This document shows, in pieces, positions 43,135-52,160 of a stretch of 64,000 nt of DNA; within the stretch, counting starts at the first letter, position 1; each line of letters begins with the position of its first letter. Made by a program: the position numbers and the translations under genes. The notes beneath the pieces are model-generated. The model ran no database searches and was not told the DNA's origin. It saw only the letters and a program-made list of their open reading frames with translations. The DNA comes from Actinomycetaceae bacterium (GTDB taxonomy: Bacteria; Actinomycetota; Actinomycetes; Actinomycetales; Actinomycetaceae): positions 1 through 64,000 of the forward strand of contig JAUMUM010000005.1 of the NCBI GenBank assembly GCA_030530685.1. Direction: 5' to 3'.

Positions 43135-44169
43135 CTACTCCAGGCCCAGGGCCCTGCCGATATCCGGCGGGAAATAGTTCGGGCCTTTGAGGACCTTGCC
43201 GTCCTCGCGGTAGACGGGCTTGCCATCGGCGCCCAGCTTGGAAAGATTGGACGCCTGGATCTGAGCCAGCACGTCGCGCAGGGGAATGCCCATCTCAAGG
43301 GCCATCCCGTAGACGACATAGATGATGTCGCCCAGGGCGTCCGCGGCCGCGACGGTGTTTCGCGTTAGGTCGTCTTCCGCGACGGCACGCTCGGTCGCGT
43401 CGTCGATGATGTCGCGTGCGCGCCGGCCGTAGATCGCCTCGGTGAGCTCACCGAACTCCTCCGCGATGAGCGCGTAGCGCATGTGGACCCGGTCGCGGTC
43501 GACGCTCGCCCCATCCGTGACGATCGGCAGATCGTAGACCTCGTGGAACTGGCGGACGAGCGCCTCGGGGTCCCTGGGATCGGCGAAGCCGGGATGCCCC
43601 GTGGACGGGCCGAACCACGGGCCTTTGGGTTCGTGCGAGTCCGACGGAAGAAGGGATGCGACCAAGGCGTCGCGTGCCTCGCCCTTATTGGGTACCAGCC
43701 CGCGCACGCGGCCCTCGAAGGCGAAGCCGCATCGCCAGGCGACCTTCGCCGAAGCCCAGTTCGGTTCGTCGTGGATCTCGCACATCCAGATGAGCGAGGG
43801 CAGCGCCATCTCCTCGAAACCGAAATCGACGACGCGCCCCAGCGCTTCGGTCATGATTCCGAGCCCCCGAAGTTCGGCGGACAGCCAGAATCCGACTTCG
43901 CCCGCGGCGCCCCTGTCCGCGATGGAAATGACGCCGAGCAGTGGCCCGTCCTCTTCGAATCGGATGGCCCACGTGGGGGAGGCAGCCTGCCATCCGGCGT
44001 CGACGATATCGCTGATGAACGAGGCGGCATCGTCGCGCGTGTAGGGAACGGGCACCGTTGTCCACGTCTGGATTGCCGGGTCCTGGCATAGGCGGGTGAT
44101 GGCTTCGATGTCGTTGCTATTCGGCGGGGACAGTGTCAGGCGTTCGGTTGTCAGGGTTACGCGCTCCAT
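43135..44169 (-). CDS. GNAT acetyltransferase fused to a MazG-like NTP pyrophosphohydrolase
   Basis: Two domains in one 344-residue chain. Residues about 1-180 are a RimJ/RimL-type GNAT (TERLTLSPPNSNDIEAITRL, GEVGFWLSAELRGLGIMTEAL, NWASAKVAWRCGFAFEG). About 215-340 is a MazG-like all-alpha pyrophosphohydrolase with the metal motif EEFGELTEAIYG and DALGDIIYVVYG, ending IQASNLSKLGADGKP. The first could acetylate a protein or metabolite; the second hydrolyses nucleotides. TAGCCT lies 6 nt before the ATG (leaderless). The fused arrangement is unusual; each part is normally separate. Confidence 0.85.
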   Translation of the reverse strand: MERVTLTTERLTLSPPNSNDIEAITRLCQDPAIQTWTTVPVPYTRDDAASFISDIVDAGWQAASPTWAIRFEEDGPLLGVISIADRGAAGEVGFWLSAELRGLGIMTEALGRVVDFGFEEMALPSLIWMCEIHDEPNWASAKVAWRCGFAFEGRVRGLVPNKGEARDALVASLLPSDSHEPKGPWFGPSTGHPGFADPRDPEALVRQFHEVYDLPIVTDGASVDRDRVHMRYALIAEEFGELTEAIYGRRARDIIDDATERAVAEDDLTRNTVAAADALGDIIYVVYGMALEMGIPLRDVLAQIQASNLSKLGADGKPVYREDGKVLKGPNYFPPDIGRALGLE

Positions 44170-44233
44170 GGGGCAAGGCTACCGCACGCGTAAGCCGGGC
44201 CGAGCAGGCTCGATCGGCCCCGACCACCGGGGG

Positions 44234-44911
44234 TCACGCGATTTCCCCGACTCGGACGAGCCCTGTCTCGTAGGCAAAAATGACGAGCTGGGCGCGGTCG
44301 CGCAAATTGAGCTTGCTCAGGATGCGGCTGATGTGACTCTTGACGGTCGCGGGGGAGATGACCAACTGCTCGGCCAGCTCTGCATTCGAGTAGCCCCGCC
44401 CGATGCACGTGACCACCTGCCTCTCACGATCAGTCAGAAGCTCGAGCTGACCGAGCAGCGCCTGGGAGGCAACGTGCCGCGGGTCGACCTCGAGGAACCT
44501 CTCGATCAGAGCGCGGGTGGCGCCAGGAGTCAGCAGCGCCTCGCCGGTGTGAACCGCCCGAATCGCCCGGGTTATCTCTTGCTGATCCGCGCTCTTGCCG
44601 ACGAAGCCGCTGGCTCCGGCACGCAGGGCCGAAAGGACGTAGGTGTCCTCCTCGAAGGTCGTAAAGACCAGGACACGCGTGGCCGAAAGATCCGGGTCGG
44701 CCGTCACGGCTGCCGTCGCTTCAATGCCGTCCAGGCGGGGCATGCGAATGTCCATGAGAACCACGTCGGGCCGGGTTTGCCGAATGAGTGGCATGGCCGA
44801 TACGCCGTCGTCCGCGCTTGCCACGACCTGAAGATCGGGCTCGGCTTCCAGCATCAACTCCACCGCCGAACGAACGAGCGGATGGTCGTCAACCACCACG
44901 ACACGAATCAC
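44234..44911 (-). CDS. NarL/FixJ-family response regulator
   Basis: A receiver domain (VVVDDHPLVRSAVELMLEAE; phospho-acceptor Asp in DVVLMDIRMPRLDG; Thr in VLVFTTFEED; Lys in GFVGKSADQQEI) joined to a LuxR-type HTH (LTDRERQVVTCIGRGYSNAELA, TVKSHISRILSKLNLRDR). 225 residues. It is encoded 8 nt downstream of a histidine kinase gene, so the two form a two-component system. Its target genes are not evident here; the DUF418 gene upstream is a candidate. Confidence 0.95.
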   Translation of the reverse strand: MIRVVVVDDHPLVRSAVELMLEAEPDLQVVASADDGVSAMPLIRQTRPDVVLMDIRMPRLDGIEATAAVTADPDLSATRVLVFTTFEEDTYVLSALRAGASGFVGKSADQQEITRAIRAVHTGEALLTPGATRALIERFLEVDPRHVASQALLGQLELLTDRERQVVTCIGRGYSNAELAEQLVISPATVKSHISRILSKLNLRDRAQLVIFAYETGLVRVGEIA

Positions 44912-44919
44912 AGTCCCTC

Positions 44920-46158
44920 CTAAGAGTCTCGCTCAGTTCCCGCCTGAGAGCCGGTGCCCTCCTCTTGGTCAAAGCCCAACGCCGGTATGCGGACCTCGAG
45001 CCGGAAGACTCCCTCGCTCATTGAATAGTCCATCGAACCACGCACCGACATCACACGCTCTCGCATTCCGGTCAGCCCGAAACCGCCCTGGTCGAAGCCC
45101 GAGCTGGCCGGATTGGTCACGACGAGCACTATGTGGCCCTGCTTACTCGAAATCTCCACGTTGGCCCGCGAGGCCGAACCGTGCCGCGCCGCATTGGTCA
45201 AGGCCTCCTGCAGTGCGCGATAGGCGACCATGTCGGCAGTAGGCGAAAGGCGCGGACGCAGACCCCGGCGCACGCACGTCACGGACAGCCCCGCACGGCG
45301 CCACTCTTCAATGAGTTGGTCGAGTTCGGCCAGTCCGGGCTGGGGGCTAACCGCGGCGTCCTCGGATCTGAGTACGGCCAGCAGGGCACCGATGTCGCCA
45401 ATGGCCTGCTTGGAGGCCTGCTGGATGGTCTGCAGTGCGCTACGGGCCTGATCGGGCTTGGTGTCCAAAGATATGAGCGCGACCGAGGAATTCATCGAGA
45501 TGACTGAAAGTTGGTGGCCGACGATGTCGTGCAGATCGCGGGCGGTGCGCAGGCGTTCCTCGCTGACGCGCCGCACCGCCTCAGCTTCTCGGGTGGCTTC
45601 AGCCTGCTCGGCCCTGGCGACGATGGCCGCAACGTAAGCACGCTGGTTCCTCACGGAAACGCCCATCGCCAGGGCCAGGCAACCGACCAGGACAACGGAG
45701 ATCGGATGGCTCCAGTAGCGGCTACCGTCGTCCGTGATTCCTGCCGGGATGGCAATGGTGGCCACTGCCACGAGCATTGCGGCCATGCCCTTGGCGCGGC
45801 CCCGCCGCACCACGTAGGAGAAGATGGACACGGCGACGGGAAGCAGGCTGAAGGCGGTTACTGTGCTCGTCGACAGGACGACGCAATAGCACGCCGCACT
45901 AGCTGCGAGCACTGCGGCGGGCCATCTGTGACGCAGCCACAAGAATAGCGCGGGTAAGATGTCAGCGACCAGTCCCAACTGGCTGAAAGTGTACGACTCG
46001 GCGCCGATACCGTAGAGGGCAGCGCCGACGATCGCCGCTGCCAGGAGGGCTTCGACGCGTCCTCGGTCCAATCCGGCCAGTGTCAAGGTCTTCTCGCCAC
46101 GGTGACGCAATGCCTGGCGCAGTCTGCCAAGAACGCGGTGCATAGCTGATTTCCCCAT
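44920..46158 (-). CDS. sensor histidine kinase (HisKA_3 type)
   Basis: Membrane kinase with five to six N-terminal helices (about 30-165: VEALLAAAIVGAALYG, VLVGCLALAMGVSV) and no large sensor loop, so it probably senses the membrane. The HisKA_3 motif RTARDLHDIVGHQLSVISMN contains the phosphorylated His, with the ATPase N box YRALQEALTNAARHG and G box GGFGLTGMRERV. ATG 46158 (MGKSAMHRVLG) is preceded by GGAGGT; an upstream GTG-rich extension has an 18-bp repeat and is not favoured. 412 residues. Kinase of the regulator that follows. Confidence 0.92.
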   Translation of the reverse strand: MGKSAMHRVLGRLRQALRHRGEKTLTLAGLDRGRVEALLAAAIVGAALYGIGAESYTFSQLGLVADILPALFLWLRHRWPAAVLAASAACYCVVLSTSTVTAFSLLPVAVSIFSYVVRRGRAKGMAAMLVAVATIAIPAGITDDGSRYWSHPISVVLVGCLALAMGVSVRNQRAYVAAIVARAEQAEATREAEAVRRVSEERLRTARDLHDIVGHQLSVISMNSSVALISLDTKPDQARSALQTIQQASKQAIGDIGALLAVLRSEDAAVSPQPGLAELDQLIEEWRRAGLSVTCVRRGLRPRLSPTADMVAYRALQEALTNAARHGSASRANVEISSKQGHIVLVVTNPASSGFDQGGFGLTGMRERVMSVRGSMDYSMSEGVFRLEVRIPALGFDQEEGTGSQAGTERDS

Positions 46159-46391
46159 GTACCTCCGCCTTCCCGCCGGCGTTGCTCTTTCCGTCAGCCT
46201 TGCTCTTCCCGCCGACGTCGCTCGGTCGCCGTCGTCAATCACCGGATTGCCGTCGTCGCGCCATTAATCTACCCGCAGGCTACGCCGTTTGCCTTGTTGA
46301 TCAGCTCGGCGCATTGCCGGGGATGCACCGCGCTTGCTGTCGATGCAGGCGGCACGCGTGCACGTCGAAACGCCTTCCGGCCTGGTCTAGC

Positions 46392-46436
46392 AGCTTCGGC
46401 GCGGGAGAATGGGTAATGCTCTCCCACGCCGAAGCT
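46392..46436. terminator. long hairpin terminator after the DUF418 gene
   Basis: AGCTTCGGCG-c-GGGAGA (46392-46408) pairs with TCTCCC-a-CGCCGAAGCT (46420-46436): 16 pairs, one mismatch, loop 11 nt. It follows the DUF418 stop on the minus strand and separates it from the kinase gene. Otherwise nothing is seen in 46159-46543 except an 18-bp TTGCTCTT-type repeat near 46182. Confidence 0.75.
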
Positions 46437-46543
46437 CTAATCGCCAAGGCCAAGCCTCCGCCAAGCCAGCAAGACCCAAGCCGCACCCTGCACGACCGGT
46501 CGCTTAGTCGGCCTTTTGCCCGGCTCTTGCCGGCCCCACCGGA

Positions 46544-47800
46544 CTAGCCGTCCGAGGGCGACTCGGACCCAGTCCCAGACGCAGTATGCGCCAACTGCCG
46601 CTCCTGACTCTGGTCAGCCTGGGCCCCGATATCGGTTGCGCGCCGGCGGCTCCTTCGGCCCACGATCCACAGGTACGAGGCGTGCCAGAGTATCTCGACC
46701 GGCCCGCGCTGGTGGCGGCTCAGCCACCAGATGCTGCCCAGGATCAAGATGGCCGAAATAACGACGTAAATGCCCAGCGTGTACAGAACCGAATGTGGCC
46801 CTTCGATCACCTTGGCGATGCCGAGGCCGTAGTCGTAGAAGACGAACGCGGCGATGAGGTTCTGCGCGAGGTAGCAGGTCAGAGCCATGCGCCCCACATA
46901 ACTCAGGAGTTCGCCGAGCCGCCCCAGGCGGTTGTGCCGGGCGTAGAAGGCCGCAACGGCCGCGAGCAGTCCAATGGAAACGCAGGCTGAAGTCACGTAG
47001 CGAGCCATGATACCTGAGTAATTCTCGTCGACGAACAGGCGCATGCCCCAGTCCAGCGGCAGCCCGATGCCGAAGGAAAGCAGCATAATGCGTCGGCGGA
47101 GCTTTGCCGCCCGGGGCTGAAATAGCCCGGCACGGTACAGGTGGGCACCAACCAAGAACAGGGCCACGCCCATGAGCAGAATGAAGGGGATCTCGGTGCG
47201 CATGGCCAGGACGTTCGCGATCCGATAGTCCACGTCGTCCCAGTAGGAAGAATGCTTGTAGCCGGCGAAGACATCGTTCACACTTTGCGCCACACCTGAT
47301 TTCTCGCCCGACTTTGGAGCCAGAAGGACCGTCATGGCCAGCATGGCCGTCACGTGAACGACGAGTGCCACGTACATCCAGATCTTCTGCGCTCTAGGGC
47401 TGCGCGCCATGACGGCGGCTACGACGAGCGCGGTCATTCCGTAGCCCATGAGCACATCAAATTCGAAGATGAAAACGTAGTTGAGGATGCCGTCGAGAAT
47501 TAGCAGCGCCGCACGCCAGGGGTAGGTGCCCGGCCACGGCTGGCCTCGCCGAACCGCGGATTGGCGCTGGATCTCCAGTCCAATGCCGAACATGATGGTC
47601 AGCAACCCGATGAACTTGCCGTCGGTGACTAGGTTCAGCAGTGTCATTGCGACGGAGTTGGCCGGGGATTTTGACGCTGCCTCGGCGTCCACGAGGGAGA
47701 AGATGAAAATATTGGTCAGCAGGGTGCCCAGGATGGCCAGGCCTCGCAACACATCGAGCGCGACGACCCTGCGGTACTCGGTGAATTCCGTTTTTCTCAT
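46544..47800 (-). CDS. DUF418 (YeiB-like) multi-pass membrane protein
   Basis: The N-terminal ALDVLRGLAILGTLLTNIFIF motif and the LLSYVGRMALTCYLAQNLI stretch are hallmarks of DUF418/YeiB proteins. About 10 membrane helices over 418 residues. The start at 47800 (MRKTEFTEYRRVVALDVLRG) fits the family; the longer upstream frame adds unrelated sequence. DUF418 proteins are related to acyltransferase-3 membrane enzymes and their function is not established. It lies upstream of the two-component system but is separated by a strong terminator. Confidence 0.87.
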   Translation of the reverse strand: MRKTEFTEYRRVVALDVLRGLAILGTLLTNIFIFSLVDAEAASKSPANSVAMTLLNLVTDGKFIGLLTIMFGIGLEIQRQSAVRRGQPWPGTYPWRAALLILDGILNYVFIFEFDVLMGYGMTALVVAAVMARSPRAQKIWMYVALVVHVTAMLAMTVLLAPKSGEKSGVAQSVNDVFAGYKHSSYWDDVDYRIANVLAMRTEIPFILLMGVALFLVGAHLYRAGLFQPRAAKLRRRIMLLSFGIGLPLDWGMRLFVDENYSGIMARYVTSACVSIGLLAAVAAFYARHNRLGRLGELLSYVGRMALTCYLAQNLIAAFVFYDYGLGIAKVIEGPHSVLYTLGIYVVISAILILGSIWWLSRHQRGPVEILWHASYLWIVGRRSRRRATDIGAQADQSQERQLAHTASGTGSESPSDG

Positions 47801-48035
47801 TAATGAACTCTCATTTCGCTCGGTTAATTCGAACCTACCGAGCCGGCGCAGGGGTGACATCGGAGCCGGGGACGCATTGCAGGAGCGGGCCTGCCTCCTT
47901 AAGTTTGAAGCGACGTGCATCGCAGGATGCACGACTCTGCCGCGCGAAGGCGCCGGGTGAGGCCGGTGCGCGCTTGGCCCTGTTGTCCGGAGCGCAGGGG
48001 CTCAGATGCCCCCTGGTTACCAGCTACGAGCGCGG

Positions 48036-49082
48036 TCACCGATATGACGCGGTAAGCCGCTGCTTGTCTCCGGCGAGGGTGACTTCGCCGCCGTAGGGCA
48101 GTATCCACTGGGGGCGGGTGTGGCCGAATGGCGGGCCGACGCAGATCACGGCCTGCGGGTTGTAGGCGCTGATCTCTTCGATCACGGCGTCGCGCTGTGC
48201 GGCACGCCACGCAGCCCGCTCATCGGGATCGGTGCGATGTGTGCAGAAGTTGCTGGCGGGTGGTCTGGCAACGATGACCCTGGCGACGGCGGCAAGTGTG
48301 CCGCGTTCTCCGAGAGCTCGCACCCAACCGCGTACCATCTCAGCCGAGGGTAGCTCCTCGCTGGTTTCCAGCAGCAGGATCGCGCCAGCGAGATCCTCGT
48401 TCGCGGGCATTCGATCGACCAGCACGATCCAGCTGAGCACCTCGAGACACCCGCCCCAGGTGCGTCCGGTCACAGACACGGACGGCCCTGCCCATGTCCA
48501 CGACTCTGTCGCTTCGCGCTCTCCGAATTCGGACAGTGCACGCGGGTCTGCCCAGTCGAGGCCGAAGTCCTCCGATTCACCCGGTTCGGTGACCTCCAAT
48601 TCGCCGCCGTCCAGCAGCGCGGCGACGAGGGAAGCACTATGAGCCGGATCGACGTGCGGGCCGGCACCGAGATGCACCTGGGTCGAGCCGCCGTAGAACC
48701 CCATAACGCCGTTCGTCCACATCCAGTTCAGGATGTTCGTGTTGTCGCTGTAGCCGAGGAACGGCTTGGGGTCTGCACGCAACAGGGTGGCGTCGAGATG
48801 GGGCACGACTCTGATCTGGTCGTTGCCGCCGATCGTGGCGAGGATCGCCCGTATCTCAGGGTCGCCAAGCGCCGCATTGAAGTCAGCAGCCCGCTCCTCG
48901 GGCGAGGCTCCGAGCTTGCGCGTAGTCGGCAACTCCACAGGCACCAGCCCAGTCAGGTCAGCGAAGCGTCGGAGCGCCTGCTCGTGCAACTCAGGAGCCA
49001 CCGCAGGAGCAGCGAACGACGGCGAAAGGACAGCGACCCTATCGCCTGGCCGCAGTTTCGGCGGTTGCAGGAGCTTTCTCAT
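48036..49082 (-). CDS. S66 peptidase (LD-carboxypeptidase / MccF-like)
   Basis: Family S66 with the nucleophile Ser in FLGYSDNTNIL, the Glu in ILLLETSEELPS and the His in GPPFGHTRPQWILPYGG. The sequence ATIGGNDQIRVVPHL and TWGGCLEVL segments match the MccF branch, which cleaves microcin C-type toxins and gives immunity, rather than the murein recycling LdcA branch. 348 residues. TAGAAT lies 8 nt before the ATG (possible leaderless). No toxin gene is next to it, so a general defence or a peptide-recycling role are both open. Confidence 0.87.
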   Translation of the reverse strand: MRKLLQPPKLRPGDRVAVLSPSFAAPAVAPELHEQALRRFADLTGLVPVELPTTRKLGASPEERAADFNAALGDPEIRAILATIGGNDQIRVVPHLDATLLRADPKPFLGYSDNTNILNWMWTNGVMGFYGGSTQVHLGAGPHVDPAHSASLVAALLDGGELEVTEPGESEDFGLDWADPRALSEFGEREATESWTWAGPSVSVTGRTWGGCLEVLSWIVLVDRMPANEDLAGAILLLETSEELPSAEMVRGWVRALGERGTLAAVARVIVARPPASNFCTHRTDPDERAAWRAAQRDAVIEEISAYNPQAVICVGPPFGHTRPQWILPYGGEVTLAGDKQRLTASYR

Positions 49083-49318
49083 GCCGCACGATTCTATTCG
49101 GGGCCAATTCCGGGGCTATAGGACGAACGTGGTGTTCTGGGTTAGTCCCAGCTGTTGCGGTAGCGGTGGTGTGGTGGAAGTCGTTCCAGCAGAAGGCGTC
49201 CGCCCAGTAAACCGCTCCCGCAGCAACACGAAATGCCCTATAACCCAAGAAGCACGGACCCGGCCGCCTCGAGCGTTTGGAGACGCGGCACGGCGGGCGG
49301 GGATTGGAAGAGGACGAA

Positions 49319-49344
49319 GGGCACATCCCGCTGGGGATGTGCCC
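49319..49344 (-). terminator. terminator of tRNA-Leu
   Basis: GGGCACATCCC (49319-49329) and GGGATGTGCCC (49334-49344) pair perfectly over 11 bp with a 4-nt loop, 9 nt after the tRNA 3' end on the minus strand. The following bases are T/C-rich (TTCGTCCTCTTCC). Confidence 0.85.
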
Positions 49345-49353
49345 TTGACTGTG

Positions 49354-49438
49354 TGCGCGGAGGGGGACTTGAACCCCCACCCTCTATACGAGGACTAGCA
49401 CCTCAAGCTAGCGCGTCTGCCTATTCCGCCACCCGCGC
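49354..49438 (-). tRNA. tRNA-Leu(GAG)
   Basis: The minus strand folds as a class II tRNA of 85 nt. The acceptor GCGCGGG pairs with its 3' partner (one G-T pair), the anticodon loop is TTGAGGT with anticodon GAG, and there is a long variable arm (CCTCGTATAGAGG). The T arm is GGGGGTTCAAGTCCCCC. The CCA end is not encoded. Reads CTC/CTT leucine codons. Confidence 0.95.
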
Positions 49439-49648
49439 AGGCGGCCGACCGGAGCTAGCGCTCCGAGCAACAGATAAGAGGTTAGCACGCTTCATATCGC
49501 GAAACCAAGGCGGCAGGGGAGCATCCCATGTGACCTCGGTCGCCCGGGAAAGCCCGCGAGCGCGCAGATCGCTAAGTGAGGCAGCAGATCGCCAAGCAAG
49601 GCATCGGCGCCCCTCGACACGGAGCGAGCCGCGCCTGGCGCCCAAGCC

Positions 49649-51823
49649 CTAGCGCCTGCTCTCCAGCCACTGTTCGTAGTGGTCGAGGACGTCGTGGGCA
49701 ACCTGGTTGGCCGACCAGTCCATAATGTCGTAACCCTGACCACCCGATCGCGGCCTGACCTCCAAACGCACGGTTATGTCGTCGGCCTCGTTGAGCAGCG
49801 AACCGTAGGAACGGGCCGGCACCTGGACCATGCGCACCACGTAGGTAAAGCTACGCGGCCCAGGCCCGTGGCCGCCGTCACCGCCGTAGACGCCGTCACT
49901 ACCGCCGCCAACACCGGCAAGGCCGGGCACCTCCAGCGTGAGCGTGGCCCGCCCCAGGAAACCCAGCGCATCGCCTCGATCGCGGTCAGCCTCGCCCTCG
50001 ACGTCGACACGCGCGCTCAGATGCTCCTTGCGCAGTTCCTCGGCCACGGCCTGCAGGGCAGGCACAATGCGCTCGTCCATAGCCCGCCAGGCACGCTCGG
50101 CCGAAACTATGTCGAAGCTGCGCGAAAGGCGGTCGCGCCACGAGGCACGCTTGAGGCCCGCCGCGCTCGCTGTCTGCTCGAGCATCCGATTCCGGTCGAC
50201 GACGCCGGGCGCCCGGGCGCGGCTGTCCTCGACGCGCAAGGCCTTCAGCAGCGCAACGGCGATGGCAATAATCGCCACAGAGAACGGCAAGGCCATCAGG
50301 ATCGTCGCCTTCTGCAAGATCCGCACGCCGCCGGCCTGCAACATGGCCACCGTCAGCACGCCGGTCAGGCAAGCCCAGAAGATGCGCAGCCACGGCGGGG
50401 CGTCCCGGTGCTTGCCGTCATTGCGCGTCGACAAATTCGCCATGACCAGCGCGCCCGAATCGGCGCTCGTGACGTAGAAGAGCACGCCAATAAACAGCGC
50501 GATGGCGATCAACCCCGTGCTGCCCGGCAGCCGGTCAAGCAGCATGTACAGGCCCTGCTCGGGTTTGTCGACGACCGTGTCCATAAAGTCCTTGTCGCCC
50601 GAGCGCACGATGTCCAGCGCGTGATTGCCGAAGATCGCCATCCACATGACCACGTAGGAAAACGGGAGAATCAGGGCGCCCAGGAGGAACTCGCGGATGG
50701 TCCGGCCGCGGGAAATGCGCGCCAGGAACATGCCGACGAAGGCCGCCCACGTAATCCACCACGCCCAGAAGAAGAGCGTCCAGTCGTTGAGCCACTGGTC
50801 GGGCCGCTCGTAGGCGTAAGTCTCCAGCGTCAGGCCCGGGAACTGGGTGATGAAATCGCCGACCGAACCGACCAGCGCGTCCATGAGGAAGGCAGTGCGG
50901 CCGGTGACCATCACCCACAGGGCCAGCGCAATAGCCAGGACGACGTTGACATTCGAAAGGATTCTCACGCCGCGATCCACGCCGGATACGGCCGAAACCG
51001 TGGCCATGACGACGCTCAGGATGATCAGCCCGATCTGCGCGCCGGCGCCCTGCGGCAGTGAGAACAGGATGTTCAGGGCGACATTGAGCTGGACCACCCC
51101 AACCCCGAGGGAGGCAGCGATGCCGAAGACGCCGCCGACGAGCGCCGCGGTGTCCATGGCATTGCCGACCCACCCGTCGACGCGGTCGCCGATGAGGGGG
51201 CGGAGCGTGGAACGCACGGCCAGCGGATGGTGGCGCCGGTAGGCGAAATAGGCCATGGACATGCCGACGAGTGCGTACAGGCCCCAGCCGCTTATGCCGT
51301 AGTGGAAGATCGCAAGAACGACCCCGCTCCGCGCCGCCTCAATGGTCTGGGCGTCGCCCGTGGGAGGGGCGGCGTACTGGGCGATGGGCTCGGCCACGGC
51401 GAAGAACATGATGCCCGTGCCGATGCCGGCCGCGAAAAGCATGGCGGCCCAGGAGAAGGTCGAAAAATCGGGCGTCGAGTCGTCCGGCCCCAGTCTGACG
51501 CGGCCAAAGCGCGAAAGGGCAAGTATGACGACGAAGATCAGCACCGCCGTAATGAGCAGAATGTAGAAAGAACCGAACCATCGCCCGGCCCAGGACACCG
51601 CGTGATCGAAAATGGCCTCGACGCGTTTGGGAGCGATGATGGCCAGGCCGGCGACAATGGCAATGACAATGGCCGAAGAGAAGAAGACGACCGGGTTGAG
51701 ACGCTGCGCATGACCGCCCCCTGTTTCCGCGCCGGCTGGCCCGGTTTCGGCTTGGCGGCCCTTCGTTTCGGTGACGGCCTCGGGCTCGGAGGATTCATCG
51801 TTTGAACGTGCGGGCGATCGCAT
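49649..51823 (-). CDS. BCCT-family choline/glycine betaine transporter
   Basis: Sodium- or proton-coupled uptake of choline or betaine for osmotic stress. Twelve membrane helices are visible, with family marks MLFAAGIGTGIMFFAVAEPI, MDTAALVGGVFGIAASLGVG and the tryptophan-rich FFWAWWITWAAFVGMFLARI. A cytoplasmic tail of about 180 residues after residue 545 resembles BetT-type tails that regulate transport by osmolarity. 724 residues. The Glu/Gly/Pro-rich N-terminus is disordered. No betaine-synthesis genes are adjacent. Confidence 0.92.
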   Translation of the reverse strand: MRSPARSNDESSEPEAVTETKGRQAETGPAGAETGGGHAQRLNPVVFFSSAIVIAIVAGLAIIAPKRVEAIFDHAVSWAGRWFGSFYILLITAVLIFVVILALSRFGRVRLGPDDSTPDFSTFSWAAMLFAAGIGTGIMFFAVAEPIAQYAAPPTGDAQTIEAARSGVVLAIFHYGISGWGLYALVGMSMAYFAYRRHHPLAVRSTLRPLIGDRVDGWVGNAMDTAALVGGVFGIAASLGVGVVQLNVALNILFSLPQGAGAQIGLIILSVVMATVSAVSGVDRGVRILSNVNVVLAIALALWVMVTGRTAFLMDALVGSVGDFITQFPGLTLETYAYERPDQWLNDWTLFFWAWWITWAAFVGMFLARISRGRTIREFLLGALILPFSYVVMWMAIFGNHALDIVRSGDKDFMDTVVDKPEQGLYMLLDRLPGSTGLIAIALFIGVLFYVTSADSGALVMANLSTRNDGKHRDAPPWLRIFWACLTGVLTVAMLQAGGVRILQKATILMALPFSVAIIAIAVALLKALRVEDSRARAPGVVDRNRMLEQTASAAGLKRASWRDRLSRSFDIVSAERAWRAMDERIVPALQAVAEELRKEHLSARVDVEGEADRDRGDALGFLGRATLTLEVPGLAGVGGGSDGVYGGDGGHGPGPRSFTYVVRMVQVPARSYGSLLNEADDITVRLEVRPRSGGQGYDIMDWSANQVAHDVLDHYEQWLESRR

Positions 51824-52160
51824 GGTTCACCATCCTTCATGCCACGATAGATTCCCTTGTGACCATCGCAGGTTCGAGCCGAATGTGCAAATACAAAACG
51901 GCGCGGTGGCAGCGAAAAGTGCTGCTTCGACCTTTACAGGGAAAGGGCTAGGCCCATCTTGCCATGAAGTGCATCACACCTTAGAGGAAACGGGTCCCGC
52001 TTGCCGCACGACGAACCGCCGTGATCTGTGGCGCGCCCGCGAAGCGAGGCCAGGAGCGGCCGGCCGCCACGTGCGCGTGCCGCCGGCCCCGCCACGAAAG
52101 CCGGTGATGGCGGGAGCAGGTATCGCCACGCGATCCACACACGAAGCCGGCCATTTCGCC
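51824..52160. other. intergenic region between the subtilisin and BCCT genes
   Basis: No gene is supported. CCCGCCA (52089-52095) and TGGCGGG (52109-52115) form a 7-bp hairpin about 46 nt after the subtilisin stop and may end its mRNA. The BCCT promoter should lie near 51830-51900 on the minus strand; no clear box was found. Confidence 0.4.

Noticed and set aside
49233..49652. Plus-strand frame of 139 codons over tRNA-Leu
   Set aside because: It overlaps a well-folded tRNA and its terminator and has no protein features.
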